From positions 186,001 to 250,000 of the forward strand of contig CAJTMH010000001.1 of the NCBI GenBank assembly GCA_910577255.1: a stretch of DNA of 64,000 nucleotides, read 5' to 3'. Below the pieces are notes generated by a model. That model was not told the origin of the DNA. It searched no databases and worked only from the letters and a program-made list of their open reading frames with translations. Shown here piece by piece: positions 25,156 to 34,316 of this stretch (within the stretch, counting starts at the first letter, position 1; the number at the start of each line of letters is the position of its first letter). This DNA is from an uncultured Duncaniella sp. (lineage in GTDB: Bacteria; Bacteroidota; Bacteroidia; Bacteroidales; Muribaculaceae). A program made the translations under genes and the position numbers.

Positions 25156-25756
25156 TTTTATAAAACATCCATTGGCTCTATGGATTTGATGGTTAAAAGA
25201 AGCGAGAGCCAACTTCGTCACATCTCCGAAATACGGTACTGAGAAAACCTTGAATGCGACATATGAAACAGCAGCCCACGCTATAGCGTAAGAACCGACT
25301 TATTATCTATTGCATTCGTTGAAAATTTCCAGGTTTTCTTTCGCAAGATAAACAAAACGCTTCTTTTTTTATTTCTATGTTTTGGAAAGAGTGGTGTCTC
25401 TCCAAAAGCAAAATTAGTAAATTTTATTGAATGTACCATGTACGAAACGTTGCAAAAGTCTGGAAAATCGGTGGTTTGGATTGGTTCACGGTTATATCTC
25501 CGTGAACCAATCCAAACCATAATCAGATGAGATTTGGCTTGGCAAAAAAGAAAACCTATTCCGCATGATACTGACGTTCATTTTTTCCCTCGTGTACTTT
25601 CGTCTTGCCACAGAGAAAAAATCAAAAGAAGAAAATCAATCAAATTAAAAATAACAAATGAATCTTAAATCTTTCAAAGTTGTTTCTATTCAGTTTCTAA
25701 TAGTTGATCAGATAGTACTACATTAGTATTACCTAAACTCTTTATAGTATTAAAAA
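25156..25756. other. 600-bp AT-rich intergenic stretch with inverted repeats
   Basis: No convincing gene. It holds a 12-bp perfect palindrome (ACGCTATAGCGT, 25278-25289), a 19-bp perfect inverted repeat (listed separately) and a typical Bacteroidetes start context before a 22-codon frame at 25659, which could be the 5' stub of a lost gene. Confidence 0.5.
25473..25518. repeat. Isolated perfect 19-bp inverted repeat
   Basis: Arms 25473-25491 and 25500-25518 are perfectly complementary across an 8-nt loop. It lies about 240 nt from the nearest gene end, with no T run on the + side and a short ATTTT on the - side. It could be an orphan terminator or a mobile-element scar. Confidence 0.75.
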
Positions 25757-26122
25757 TTAGCGTACTAAATGTAAAATGAGGTCTGTTTTGTAGCCGGTTC
25801 GTTTGAGGTGTTTTGTAAGTTCCGAAACGAGCGCTTGCTTTTTCGCTTCGTCAGCTTCCGGTTTATTATCTCGAAATGCTATCTCGCATATCTGACGAGC
25901 TATATCTTGGATTTCATCAGGGAGAATATCGGATAGGAAATTGATATACTCAAATGAGTTGTGCTCCATCTTCTCGAGCTGATTAATTAAGTAGAAGATA
26001 TTGGCGACAGCTTCCGAGGTGTCAACATATTCAAACTTCTTGTTCTTCAAGGCCATGTCCAAGGTGCTCAATAAGTTTTCCTTATCCTCTGCCTCAATAA
26101 GCATGTTTTTTATCTGTCCCAT
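25757..26122 (-). CDS. Hypothetical helical protein
   Basis: A 121-residue protein that is nearly all alpha-helical and charged, with no signal peptide or membrane segment. Segments include MGQIKNMLIEAEDKENLLST, SEAVANIFYLINQLEKMEHN and EADEAKKQALVSELTKHLKR. No known domain is recognised. It sits at the right edge of the accessory patch, before the rodA gene end, on the - strand. Codon use is more AT-rich than in the cell-shape operon next to it. Confidence 0.6.
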   Translation of the reverse strand: MGQIKNMLIEAEDKENLLSTLDMALKNKKFEYVDTSEAVANIFYLINQLEKMEHNSFEYINFLSDILPDEIQDIARQICEIAFRDNKPEADEAKKQALVSELTKHLKRTGYKTDLILHLVR

Positions 26123-26237
26123 CTGACAATTAATCGGTTTATTTATGGAAGAAGTATGTAAGAATCAATCTGATCAATAAGTTACCGGCTGATTGCGTGC
26201 TGATACGGTCCTGCCGGATGGGTGTCCGGCTACGCTA

Positions 26238-27698
26238 TCAGAAAGAGCGTTCGCGTCGTGACGCGTCGATACGAAGCAGTATAAACAGGAGGAAGGTGAA
26301 ACCCCAGAGCGAGGAACCGCCATAGCTGAAAAATGGCAACGGAATGCCTATGACAGGGCACAATCCGATCACCATGCCTATGTTGATGGCTATATGGAAG
26401 ATGAGGTAACTCGCCACACAATAGGCATATACTCGGCCGAATACAGTAGGCTGACGTTCGGCAAGTGAAATTATGCGCAGTATCAATATGAGGAAGAGAA
26501 GGAGTACTCCTGCCGCGCCGATAAAACCTTCTTCCTCTCCGATGGTGCAGTAGATGAAGTCAGTGTGCTGTTCCGGCACATATTTCAATTTAGTCTGGGT
26601 GCCATTGAGAAACCCTTTGCCCCATACACCACCGGACCCAATAGCTATTTTGGATTGGTTGACATTATATCCGGCTCCTCTCAGATCCTCTTCTATACCG
26701 AGAGCCACCTTTATACGCATCTGCTGGTGTGGCTGGAGAATTGATGTGAAGGCATAATTGACGGAAAATAGGAAGATGATGGAGACAATGGCGGCTCCGA
26801 CAGTGATGATGAGATTGCGTGCCTTGGTCTTGAACATCAGCAGCACACAATAAATCAATGCCGCAAAAATAGAAACAAGAAAATAGATGGTCCCGGGGAC
26901 TGCAATACCGGTAGCCGAGAGGATGGCCACTATGATTCCTGTCCCGATAAACCAAAGGGCCACATTACGCGCAGCCGTCATCTGCTTGCAGTAGATGGCA
27001 AGCATTGCCACAATCAGTGTCATTATCATCATGAACACCGTGGCTTGCCCGGAAGGGATGTCAAGTATCATGCTCCCGGTGAACTTCACAGCCACAACAA
27101 AAAACACCACTGCACACAGGGCCGCGAGTAGCACAAGTCCACTCATGCCTTCGCGGTAGAGCACGAAGAAGAGTGACAGATATACAAGCGCTGATCCGGT
27201 TTCTTTCTGTCCAAGAATCAGTATGACAGGCAGGAAGATGATAAGCAGAGCCTTGACATAGTTCTTGCGTGAGGCATTCAGTACGAAATTATAGCTCGAA
27301 AATAGCTTGGCAAGGCAAAGAGCGGTGGCGAATTTGCCGAATTCTGCCGGCTGAAGACTCATAGGGCCGAGCACAAGCCATGATCTCGAACCCTTGATGT
27401 CGGGGGCTATGAATATCGTTATCAGCAGCAGAAGCAATACAGCACCATATATGACGTAGGCATAATTCTCGTAGACGCGCACATCAATCAGGAGCAACAC
27501 AAGCCCAAGTCCGAGTGACAGGCCTATCCAGCGAAATTGCTTGCCTGAAAACTCGGTGAAGCTCAACATGTTGGCGTGGTCAAAATCATAGCTTGCTGCA
27601 TAGATGCTTACCATGCCTGCCATCACGAGCAGAATGTAAATGACAACTGTGAACCAGTCGACATATTTTAGAACCGATGAGCTTGTATCCTGTTGCAC
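26238..27698 (-). CDS. rodA: Rod-shape peptidoglycan polymerase RodA
   Basis: A SEDS-family glycosyltransferase that polymerises lipid II during elongation together with PBP2. It has 486 residues and is longer than many RodA proteins because of extra hydrophobic segments in the middle. About ten or more membrane helices are visible. Conserved SEDS segments include SWLVLGPMSLQPAEFGKFATALCLAK (about 95-120), GVWGKGFLNGTQTKLKYVPEQHTDFIYCTIGEE and the C-terminal GIPLPFFSYGGSS. The start is GTG at 27698. It lies 24 nt after mrdA at the end of the cell-shape operon. Confidence 0.95.
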   Translation of the reverse strand: MQQDTSSSVLKYVDWFTVVIYILLVMAGMVSIYAASYDFDHANMLSFTEFSGKQFRWIGLSLGLGLVLLLIDVRVYENYAYVIYGAVLLLLLITIFIAPDIKGSRSWLVLGPMSLQPAEFGKFATALCLAKLFSSYNFVLNASRKNYVKALLIIFLPVILILGQKETGSALVYLSLFFVLYREGMSGLVLLAALCAVVFFVVAVKFTGSMILDIPSGQATVFMMIMTLIVAMLAIYCKQMTAARNVALWFIGTGIIVAILSATGIAVPGTIYFLVSIFAALIYCVLLMFKTKARNLIITVGAAIVSIIFLFSVNYAFTSILQPHQQMRIKVALGIEEDLRGAGYNVNQSKIAIGSGGVWGKGFLNGTQTKLKYVPEQHTDFIYCTIGEEEGFIGAAGVLLLFLILILRIISLAERQPTVFGRVYAYCVASYLIFHIAINIGMVIGLCPVIGIPLPFFSYGGSSLWGFTFLLFILLRIDASRRERSF

Positions 27699-27722
27699 GT
27701 TTGAGTCTCGATATATTTGTTA

Positions 27723-29585
27723 TCAATGTTTCTTAGTCCCGGCAAATTGTATGGTGTTGGATTGCAGCATCCTCTCCTCAAGATACTTACGCTCGGGCGG
27801 TATATAACCACGGAGGTACTTTTCCATGACAAGTGAGCCGATTGGCACACCGAATGTTGCACCGAATCCTGCGTTTTCCACATACACCGCCACTGCTATT
27901 TTGGGTTCGTGATAAGGAGCAAAGCCCATAAATGCCGAGTGGTCACGGCCATGCGGGTTCTGGGCTGTACCGGTCTTTCCGCATACCTCAATGTCGGCGA
28001 GATTGGCCAGACGGCAGGTACCGCCTGTAACAGCCATGCGCATGCCTTCTGCTATGTCGTTATACCAGTGAGAGGCGATGGTTGGGGTGTGCTTCTCAAG
28101 ATACTCTGCCGGCATGACGGTATCCTGAATCTCTTTGACTACGTGAGGCGTGATGTAGTGGCCACGGTTGGCGATGGTGGCACACAGATTGGCTATCTGA
28201 AGCGGTGTTGCCAGAATCTCACCCTGCCCTATGGCTATTGAGATGATCGTGTTGGCACTCCAGTGACCGTCACCATACCATTTGTTGTAGAAGTCCACGT
28301 TGGGAATAAAGCCGCGGTATTCGCCGGGAAGGTCTATGCCCAATTTGTAACCGTAGCCCATCGACACCATGTGTTTCTTCCAGATATCAAATGCCTTGGC
28401 TGATGTGCCATATTTGCTTTTCTTGTCAATCATGGCCTTGAAACCCCAGCAGAAATATGCGTTGCAGGATGTCTGGAGCGCAGGCTTGAGAGGCAGTGGG
28501 GAGCCATGGCCGTGGCAACCAACACGCAGGCCTCCTGAGATGAATCCGTGACTACATGGGAACATTGTACCCGTGTTGATTATACCCTCTTCAAGCAATA
28601 TAAGGCCCTGAGTGGGTTTGAATGTCGACCCAGGAGGGTAGGTGGCCTGAATCGCGCGGTTGAAGAGCGGCTTGTCAAGATCCTTCATCATCTTGTTGTA
28701 GTTGGCACCACGCTCACGACCCACGAGCAGACGAGGGTCGTAGGTTGGAGCCGATACGAGACAAAGTATTTCGCCGGTAGAAGGCTCAATAGCCACTACC
28801 GCACCTTTCTTGTTGACCATCAGCGATTCAGCATACTGCTGCAACTCAATGTTAAGACTCAACTTTATGTTGCGTCCGGCCACAGCGTCGCGGTCAAGAG
28901 CACCCTCTTCATATCGTCCCTGGATGCGACCAAGAGCATCGCGCATCAACACTTCAGCTCCTTTAGTGCCACGGAGATATTCCTCGTAAGTGTGCTCGAT
29001 GCCGATATCTCCGATATAGTCGCCGGCCATATAATATGGGTCTTTGTCTATATCTTTCTGCGCTACCTCCCTGACATTGCCGAGCACATTTGCAGCCGCC
29101 CTGTAATTATACTCGCGCAGAATGCGCTTCTGGATATAAAAACCAGGGAAGCGGTAGAGCTTTTCCTGAAGGCGTCCGTATTCCTCGGCTGTGAGGTGTG
29201 TCAGGAGTCGTTGTGGCGAATAGGTTGAATACCCCGGATTGCGTCTCTTATCCTTCATGTCGGCAATGCGTTTACGCAAGTCCTCGGGCGCGATGTTCAC
29301 GGCCCTACAGAAATCAAGCGTATCGAAATCCTTGACGTCGCGTGGAATCATCATCACGTCGTAGGCCGGTTGGTTGTACACCACCAGTCTGCCGTCGCGA
29401 TCGTAGATTATGCCACGCGAAGGGTACACAGCCTTACGGAGGAAGGCGTTTGAATCCGCTGAATTTTTGTACGTAGTGTCGAGCACCTGAAGATTGAACA
29501 GGCGCACAATATATATCAAGGCGATAATCACGATAAAACCGCCTATGACATAGCGTCGTTTCTCGAGATTATAATCTTTTCTCAC
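27723..29585 (-). CDS. mrdA: Penicillin-binding protein 2 (elongasome transpeptidase)
   Basis: A class B penicillin-binding protein that crosslinks peptidoglycan for rod elongation. Its 620 residues comprise a short cytoplasmic tail, one membrane anchor (YVIGGFIVIIALIYIVRLF), a dimerisation domain with SRGIIYDRDGRLV, and a transpeptidase domain. The nucleophile is in SxxK, Ser320-Thr-Phe-Lys323 (PPGSTFKPT). SCNAYF supplies the SxN motif and KTGTAQ the KTG triad. The start is GTG 29585, overlapping the mreD stop by 17 nt. RodA follows directly, as in other Bacteroidetes. Confidence 0.96.
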   Translation of the reverse strand: MRKDYNLEKRRYVIGGFIVIIALIYIVRLFNLQVLDTTYKNSADSNAFLRKAVYPSRGIIYDRDGRLVVYNQPAYDVMMIPRDVKDFDTLDFCRAVNIAPEDLRKRIADMKDKRRNPGYSTYSPQRLLTHLTAEEYGRLQEKLYRFPGFYIQKRILREYNYRAAANVLGNVREVAQKDIDKDPYYMAGDYIGDIGIEHTYEEYLRGTKGAEVLMRDALGRIQGRYEEGALDRDAVAGRNIKLSLNIELQQYAESLMVNKKGAVVAIEPSTGEILCLVSAPTYDPRLLVGRERGANYNKMMKDLDKPLFNRAIQATYPPGSTFKPTQGLILLEEGIINTGTMFPCSHGFISGGLRVGCHGHGSPLPLKPALQTSCNAYFCWGFKAMIDKKSKYGTSAKAFDIWKKHMVSMGYGYKLGIDLPGEYRGFIPNVDFYNKWYGDGHWSANTIISIAIGQGEILATPLQIANLCATIANRGHYITPHVVKEIQDTVMPAEYLEKHTPTIASHWYNDIAEGMRMAVTGGTCRLANLADIEVCGKTGTAQNPHGRDHSAFMGFAPYHEPKIAVAVYVENAGFGATFGVPIGSLVMEKYLRGYIPPERKYLEERMLQSNTIQFAGTKKH

Positions 29586-30090
29586 TTCTTGGGGTCATTA
29601 GGCTGTCGATTCCCACCATAAGTGCCATGGAGAGGATGGTGCTGAAAATGATTCTGAGTAAAAGTTGGATAGGGTTGAAGAATGTGAACGCTTCAATAGT
29701 GAAAATGAGCGCACAGTAGAGAAGTGTCATCGTGAGAAGATACTTCAGGTAGGCAGCGGTTCCGAGTGTATACATTGAAGGCTCTGGGCGAGTCAAATCC
29801 TCTTCGCGCGGCACATAAAGACGTAGGATAGGCCTGCGTAACATTGCCTCTACAGTACATGCCAGAGCATTCATGCCGTAAGTGTCCGAGAATATATCGA
29901 CTATGAGACCGAGCAGGAAGGCTATGGTGAGCAGCCAGTTGGTCGAAAGGGTGATCGGGAGGCGTATGATCAGATAAATGAACACCATGGGCACGGCGAC
30001 ATTGAAGAGGCAGATGTGGTTAAACACAATCACCTGCGCAAGGACCAATATGATTCCCAATAGAATGAATTGGAGTGATGTCTTACTCAT
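29569..30090 (-). CDS. mreD: Rod shape-determining protein MreD
   Basis: A 173-residue inner-membrane protein with five to six hydrophobic segments and almost no soluble domain. It resembles the divergent Bacteroidetes MreD proteins and is identified chiefly by its place between mreC and mrdA. It anchors MreBC to the membrane machinery. Its coding sequence overlaps the mrdA start by 17 nt and follows mreC after 12 nt. Confidence 0.88.
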   Translation of the reverse strand: MSKTSLQFILLGIILVLAQVIVFNHICLFNVAVPMVFIYLIIRLPITLSTNWLLTIAFLLGLIVDIFSDTYGMNALACTVEAMLRRPILRLYVPREEDLTRPEPSMYTLGTAAYLKYLLTMTLLYCALIFTIEAFTFFNPIQLLLRIIFSTILSMALMVGIDSLMTPRSEKRL

Positions 30091-30102
30091 CGGTGTTAAT
30101 TG

Positions 30103-30957
30103 TCAGTCAATGTTTTTTATTTCAAGTTCCTTTTCCACTGTGCGCAGTTCCTCTTTCATATTGTCGCGTATCACGCGCACTGTGGAGAGGGTGGAGAAGT
30201 CGGTGAACAGTTTCACCCTCAAGGTATAGAAATTATCCTCATGATCACGTGTGCCTGAAAGGATGGTGCCCACCGGAACGCCTTCGGGAAATACCGAGGA
30301 ATAACCGCTGGTCACGATTGTGTCACCTTTCACGAATTTGGCATGCTTCGGGAGCTCTTCAAGGATGGCTTCACCGGGATCACGGCCGTCCCATACCAGA
30401 GAGCCCACTTGATCTTCACCTTTGACCTTGCATGAAAGGCGGAGATAGGGGTTCAGCACCGAAATCAACCTGGCGGTGTGGTCGCCGACAACGTTGACAA
30501 TGCCTACGATGCCATTCTGGTCCATCACGCCCATTTCAGGTTCCACTCCGTCGAGACGTCCCTTTTCAATTGTGATATAGTTATGGGAGTGATTGATGGA
30601 GTTATTGATTACGTGAGCGATAAGGAAGTTGTAACGTGTGAGCGCTGAATCCACAGTCATAGTGTCGGCGTAGATTTGCTGCTGATAGTCACGGATGACG
30701 CTTTTCAGACGGTAGATCTCCAGTTCAAGGTCGGAATTACGACGCTGGAGGTCCTCGTTGATGTCACGGAGCGAAAAATAGGACGTGACACTGTTGGTGG
30801 TGCGGTATACACCTGATGTCACCACATTTGCCGACGAAAGATAGACATGATGCTGGAACGGATTATTGGAGAAGAGCAGGATGCAGCTGATCACCACATA
30901 AAACGCAAACAGGAACCATGCGCTATATTTGACAAGAAATTTTAATAAATCGCTCAC
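30103..30957 (-). CDS. mreC: Rod shape-determining protein MreC
   Basis: A 284-residue bitopic inner-membrane protein with one N-terminal helix (about 10-30), a coiled coil (DINEDLQRRNSDLELEIYRL) and a periplasmic beta-barrel-like domain that binds the PBP2-RodA machinery. The barrel has the GIVGIVNVVGDHTARLISVL and VTSGYSSVFPEGVPVGTI segments seen in the family. The start codon is GTG at 30957. It follows mreB after about 115 nt and precedes mreD by 12 nt. Confidence 0.94.
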   Translation of the reverse strand: MSDLLKFLVKYSAWFLFAFYVVISCILLFSNNPFQHHVYLSSANVVTSGVYRTTNSVTSYFSLRDINEDLQRRNSDLELEIYRLKSVIRDYQQQIYADTMTVDSALTRYNFLIAHVINNSINHSHNYITIEKGRLDGVEPEMGVMDQNGIVGIVNVVGDHTARLISVLNPYLRLSCKVKGEDQVGSLVWDGRDPGEAILEELPKHAKFVKGDTIVTSGYSSVFPEGVPVGTILSGTRDHEDNFYTLRVKLFTDFSTLSTVRVIRDNMKEELRTVEKELEIKNID

Positions 30958-31073
30958 AGATTACTGATTTCGATGGACGATGGACTGTTAAAAGGGGAAT
31001 GTCTCAGAGTTGCCGACGGACAATCGGACACTCATGGTCCAACTGTCCGCCGGTGATATTGGTGAAATTCCTC

Positions 31074-32093
31074 TTATCGGATGAGGAATGAGAAAGTCTC
31101 GATGTTTTTAAGCGCAACACCCGTACCTTTGGCCACTGCGAGGAGCGGATCCTCGGCAATGTGGAATTGGATTCCAATCTTGTCGGTGAGACGCTTGTCA
31201 AGACCGCGGAGCATAGCGCCGCCGCCGGCAAGGAATATGCCGTTCATCACGATGTCGGAGTAAAGTTCAGGAGGTGTCTCGTCAAGAGCCTGGAGTACTG
31301 CAGCCTCGATGCGTGATATGGACTTCTCGATGCAGTGTGAGATTTCCTGATATGACACTGGTACTTCCATCGGGAGCGCGGTCATCTTGTTGGGACCGTG
31401 CACAATATAATCTTCCGGTGGGTTTTCGAGCTCGGTAAGGGCCGAGCCTACATGTATCTTGATCTGTTCAGCAGTGCGTTCCCCAACCTTGACATTGTGC
31501 ACACGGCTCATGTGCTCCATGATGTCGTCGGTAAGGTCGTCGCCGGCCACCTGGATACTCTTGTTTGATACGATGCCACCAAGCGATATGACAGCGATTT
31601 CAGTGGTACCACCACCTATATCCACAATCATGTTACCCTGGGGTGCGAGCACGTCGATACCGATACCAAGGGCTGCTGCCATTGGTTCGTATATCATATA
31701 AACGTCACGGCCACCAGCATGTTCGGATGAGTCGCGGACGGCACGGATTTCCACTTCTGTCGAGCCTGATGGGATACCCACCACCATCTTCATGGAGGGA
31801 GAGAACCAATTGCTCTTGGAACTTGCCTTCTTGATAAGGCCACGAATCATCATTTCGGCCGCGTTGAAGTTGGCGATGACACCTTTACGTAAGGGGCGGA
31901 TGGTCTCGATGCCGTCATTCTCCTTGCCTTGCATCAGCTTGGCTTCGCGACCTACGGCTATGAGTTTGCCGGTGCGTTTTTCGAGAGCGACAATCGAGGG
32001 CTCGTCGATGACGATTTTGTCGTTGTGAATTATAATCGTATTGGCCGTGCCAAGGTCAATAGCAATTTCTTTTGTGAATGAAAATAATCCCAT
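31074..32093 (-). CDS. mreB: Rod shape-determining actin-like protein MreB
   Basis: A cytoplasmic actin homologue that organises lateral wall synthesis. It has 339 residues, as usual. The phosphate-1 loop is in EIAIDLGTANTII, phosphate-2 in IVDIGGGTTEIAVISLGGIV, and the adenosine loop is at IFLAGGGAMLRGLDKRL. The N-terminal MGLFSFTKE is the likely membrane-binding helix. It heads the cell-shape set, about 80 nt after purH, with a strong hairpin in the gap. Confidence 0.98.
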   Translation of the reverse strand: MGLFSFTKEIAIDLGTANTIIIHNDKIVIDEPSIVALEKRTGKLIAVGREAKLMQGKENDGIETIRPLRKGVIANFNAAEMMIRGLIKKASSKSNWFSPSMKMVVGIPSGSTEVEIRAVRDSSEHAGGRDVYMIYEPMAAALGIGIDVLAPQGNMIVDIGGGTTEIAVISLGGIVSNKSIQVAGDDLTDDIMEHMSRVHNVKVGERTAEQIKIHVGSALTELENPPEDYIVHGPNKMTALPMEVPVSYQEISHCIEKSISRIEAAVLQALDETPPELYSDIVMNGIFLAGGGAMLRGLDKRLTDKIGIQFHIAEDPLLAVAKGTGVALKNIETFSFLIR

Positions 32094-32123
32094 GATTTTT
32101 CAGAGGTTTGTATTTTATGGGGG

Positions 32124-32160
32124 TGTTGACTTCCAGCATACATTATGCTGGAAGTCAACA
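32124..32160 (-). terminator. Hairpin between purH and mreB
   Basis: A perfect 17-bp stem (32124-32140 with 32144-32160) with a 3-nt loop lies 13 nt after the purH stop. The following bases on the - strand are CCCCATAAAATACAAA, not a strong U run, so read-through into mreB is possible. Confidence 0.75.
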
Positions 32161-32173
32161 AGAAGAGTGTTGT

Positions 32174-33718
32174 TTAATGTTTGAAATGACGGAAGCCGGT
32201 TGTCACCATAGCCATGCCGTGCTCGTTGCAGTAGTCTACGCTCTCCTGGTCACGGATTGAACCTCCGGGATGTATCACTGCTGTGATGCCGGCCTTGCCT
32301 GCGATTTCCACGCAGTCGGCGAATGGGAAGAAGGCATCGGAAGCCATGACAGCACCTGAAAGGTCAAAGCCGAATGAGTGTGCTTTCTCGATAGCCTGCT
32401 TGAGCGCGTCGACACGAGAGGTCTGACCCACACCGCTTGCGAGAAGCATACGGCCTTTAGCGAGGACAATGGCGTTGCTCTTGGAGTTTTTGACAATCTT
32501 ATTGGCGAAGAGAAGGTCATCAACCTGTTCGGGGGTAACAGCCAGAGTGGTCACCTGCTTTAATTCGTCAGGAGTCTCGATTTTGAGGTCGCGATCCTGA
32601 ACCAGGGCGCCGTTGAGTATTGAACGGAACTGACGCTTTGTTGTAAGCGGTGCCTTCTGGATGAGGATGATGCGATTCTTCTTTTGTTTGAGTATTTCAA
32701 GCGCACCGTCAGTATAGGCGGGGGCGATGATTACTTCAAAGAAGATTTTGTTGATTTCCTCAGCGGCAGCTTCGTCGACAGTGCCGTTTGTGATAAGCAC
32801 ACCGCCGAATGCGCTCACCGGGTCACCGGCCAATGCGTCTTTCCATGCTTCAGCTATAGTTGAGCGGGTAGCGAGGCCACATGCATTGTTGTGCTTGAGA
32901 ATGGCGAATGTCGGATCAGTGAATTCGGAGATTAAGCTTACAGCCGCATCAATGTCAAGGAGATTATTATAGGATATTTCCTTGCCGTGAATCTGCGAGA
33001 ACATTGCGTCGAAATCACCGAAGAATGTGCCGTTCTGATGTGGATTCTCACCGTAACGCATGTGCTTTGCGTCGTCGAAAGCTATGCGGAGTTCCTTGCA
33101 AGAGGGGATTTCCGATTCTACTTCGGTCGAGGCAAAATAGTTGTATATATCGGTGTCATAGCCTGATGATACTGCAAATGCCTGGCCAGCGAACCAACGG
33201 CGTTCCTCAAGAGAAGAATCGGCTCCGTTGCGCTTGAGCAAGTCGGCGAGAGGCTTATACTGGGCTTTTGACGCTACGATAATCACGTCCTTGTAATTTT
33301 TGGCAGCAGCGCGGATGAGAGAGATGCCACCTATATCAATCTTCTCGATGATGTCGGCTTCGGGTGCTCCTGATGCCACTGTGGCGCTGAAGGGGTAAAG
33401 GTCGACAATTACGAGGTCGATTTCGGGAATTTCATACTGAGCTATCTGGCCACGGTCACCTTCGTTGTCTCTACGGTTAAGGATGCCGCCAAACACTTTG
33501 GGATGGAGGGTCTTGACGCGACCGCCGAGTATTGATGGATAACCTGTCAAATCCTCAACAGCATCACATTTATAACCTAAACTTTCGATAAATGAACGAG
33601 TTCCTCCAGTTGAGAGAAACTTTACACCATTTTCATTGAGTGACGACAAAATTTCCTCAAGGCCGTCCTTGTGGAAGACCGAGATGAGAGCCGTCTTGAT
33701 TCGTTTGTTGTCAGACAT
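32174..33718 (-). CDS. purH: Bifunctional AICAR transformylase / IMP cyclohydrolase
   Basis: Carries out the last two steps of purine synthesis: formylation of AICAR by 10-formyl-THF, then ring closure to IMP. It has 514 residues. The N-terminal MGS-like cyclohydrolase domain contains STGGTRSFIE, LGGRVKTLHPKVFGGIL and DLYPF. The C-terminal transformylase holds the family's Lys-His pair in AILKHNNACGLA, plus YGENPHQNG and the final SDAFFPFADCVEIAGKAGI and IHPGGSIRDQE motifs. The start is ATG 33718 and a hairpin separates the gene from mreB. Confidence 0.98.
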   Translation of the reverse strand: MSDNKRIKTALISVFHKDGLEEILSSLNENGVKFLSTGGTRSFIESLGYKCDAVEDLTGYPSILGGRVKTLHPKVFGGILNRRDNEGDRGQIAQYEIPEIDLVIVDLYPFSATVASGAPEADIIEKIDIGGISLIRAAAKNYKDVIIVASKAQYKPLADLLKRNGADSSLEERRWFAGQAFAVSSGYDTDIYNYFASTEVESEIPSCKELRIAFDDAKHMRYGENPHQNGTFFGDFDAMFSQIHGKEISYNNLLDIDAAVSLISEFTDPTFAILKHNNACGLATRSTIAEAWKDALAGDPVSAFGGVLITNGTVDEAAAEEINKIFFEVIIAPAYTDGALEILKQKKNRIILIQKAPLTTKRQFRSILNGALVQDRDLKIETPDELKQVTTLAVTPEQVDDLLFANKIVKNSKSNAIVLAKGRMLLASGVGQTSRVDALKQAIEKAHSFGFDLSGAVMASDAFFPFADCVEIAGKAGITAVIHPGGSIRDQESVDYCNEHGMAMVTTGFRHFKH

Positions 33719-33855
33719 GCGGTAAGTATTGATTTTGAGACTGCAAAATTAATGAAAATAACTCAGTAATTAAAGTGATTTAGAAAGAAAAAATGTTATA
33801 CAACATATATTTTTTACAATTTGCATGTCAGGCGAGAGATGGGATGGGTTGATGC

Positions 33856-33892
33856 AAAAAAATGGTTGCCGGGGTCTGAGACCGAGGCAACC
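33856..33892 (-). terminator. Terminator of rpsO
   Basis: GGTTGCC (33864-33870) pairs with GGCAACC (33886-33892), with a further GGTCTCAGACC inner stem. On the - strand it is followed by ATTTTTTT. It lies 32 nt after the rpsO stop. Confidence 0.9.
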
Positions 33893-33923
33893 AAGTGTAA
33901 TCTTCAAGTAACGACCTTTCGGC

Positions 33924-34199
33924 TTACTTTCTGATACCGAGCTCCTTCTGGGCGATGATGGCACGGTAGCGGTTGATGTCCTTGCGGATAAGGTAATCCA
34001 ACAGACGACGACGCTTACCTACCAAAGCCTTGAGTGCTCGAGCGGTCGTATAATCTTTGTGATTTGACCGAAGGTGTTCGGTCAAATGAGCAATACGGAC
34101 AGAGAATAATGCAATCTGTGCTTCAGGAGAGCCAGTGTCAGTCTTGCCCTTACCGTACTTCTCAAAGATTTCTACTTTTTCATCAGAGTTCAAATGCAT
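33924..34199 (-). CDS. rpsO: Small ribosomal subunit protein uS15
   Basis: A 91-residue ribosomal protein that binds the central domain of 16S rRNA. The family pattern is complete: DTGSPEAQIALFSVRIAHLTEHL (about 22-44), HxKDxxxxR as NHKDYTTARALKALVGKRRRLLDYL, and a short basic tail. It has its own promoter and a strong terminator, so it is monocistronic. The leader (about 55 nt) has a small GCTCA/TGAGC inverted repeat that could form part of an autoregulatory structure, as S15 regulates itself in several bacteria. Confidence 0.98.
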   Translation of the reverse strand: MHLNSDEKVEIFEKYGKGKTDTGSPEAQIALFSVRIAHLTEHLRSNHKDYTTARALKALVGKRRRLLDYLIRKDINRYRAIIAQKELGIRK

Positions 34200-34253
34200 T
34201 GATACAGATGTTTAAAAGTGATTAAAATATTATAGTTTGCTCAAATGAGCGTG

Positions 34254-34284
34254 CAAAGGTAATTATTAAATTTAACATTTGCAA
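34254..34284 (-). promoter_or_regulatory. rpsO promoter
   Basis: TTG (34282-34284), 20 nt, TACCTTTG (34254-34261) on the - strand. The leader to the ATG is about 50 nt. Confidence 0.75.
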
Positions 34285-34316
34285 CACTTTTCGGGCAGTT
34301 TTTTATCTTTTGCCTA

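Noticed and set aside
25281..25520. 79-codon frame on the - strand
   Set aside because: It runs through the 19-bp hairpin and lacks any protein-like features.
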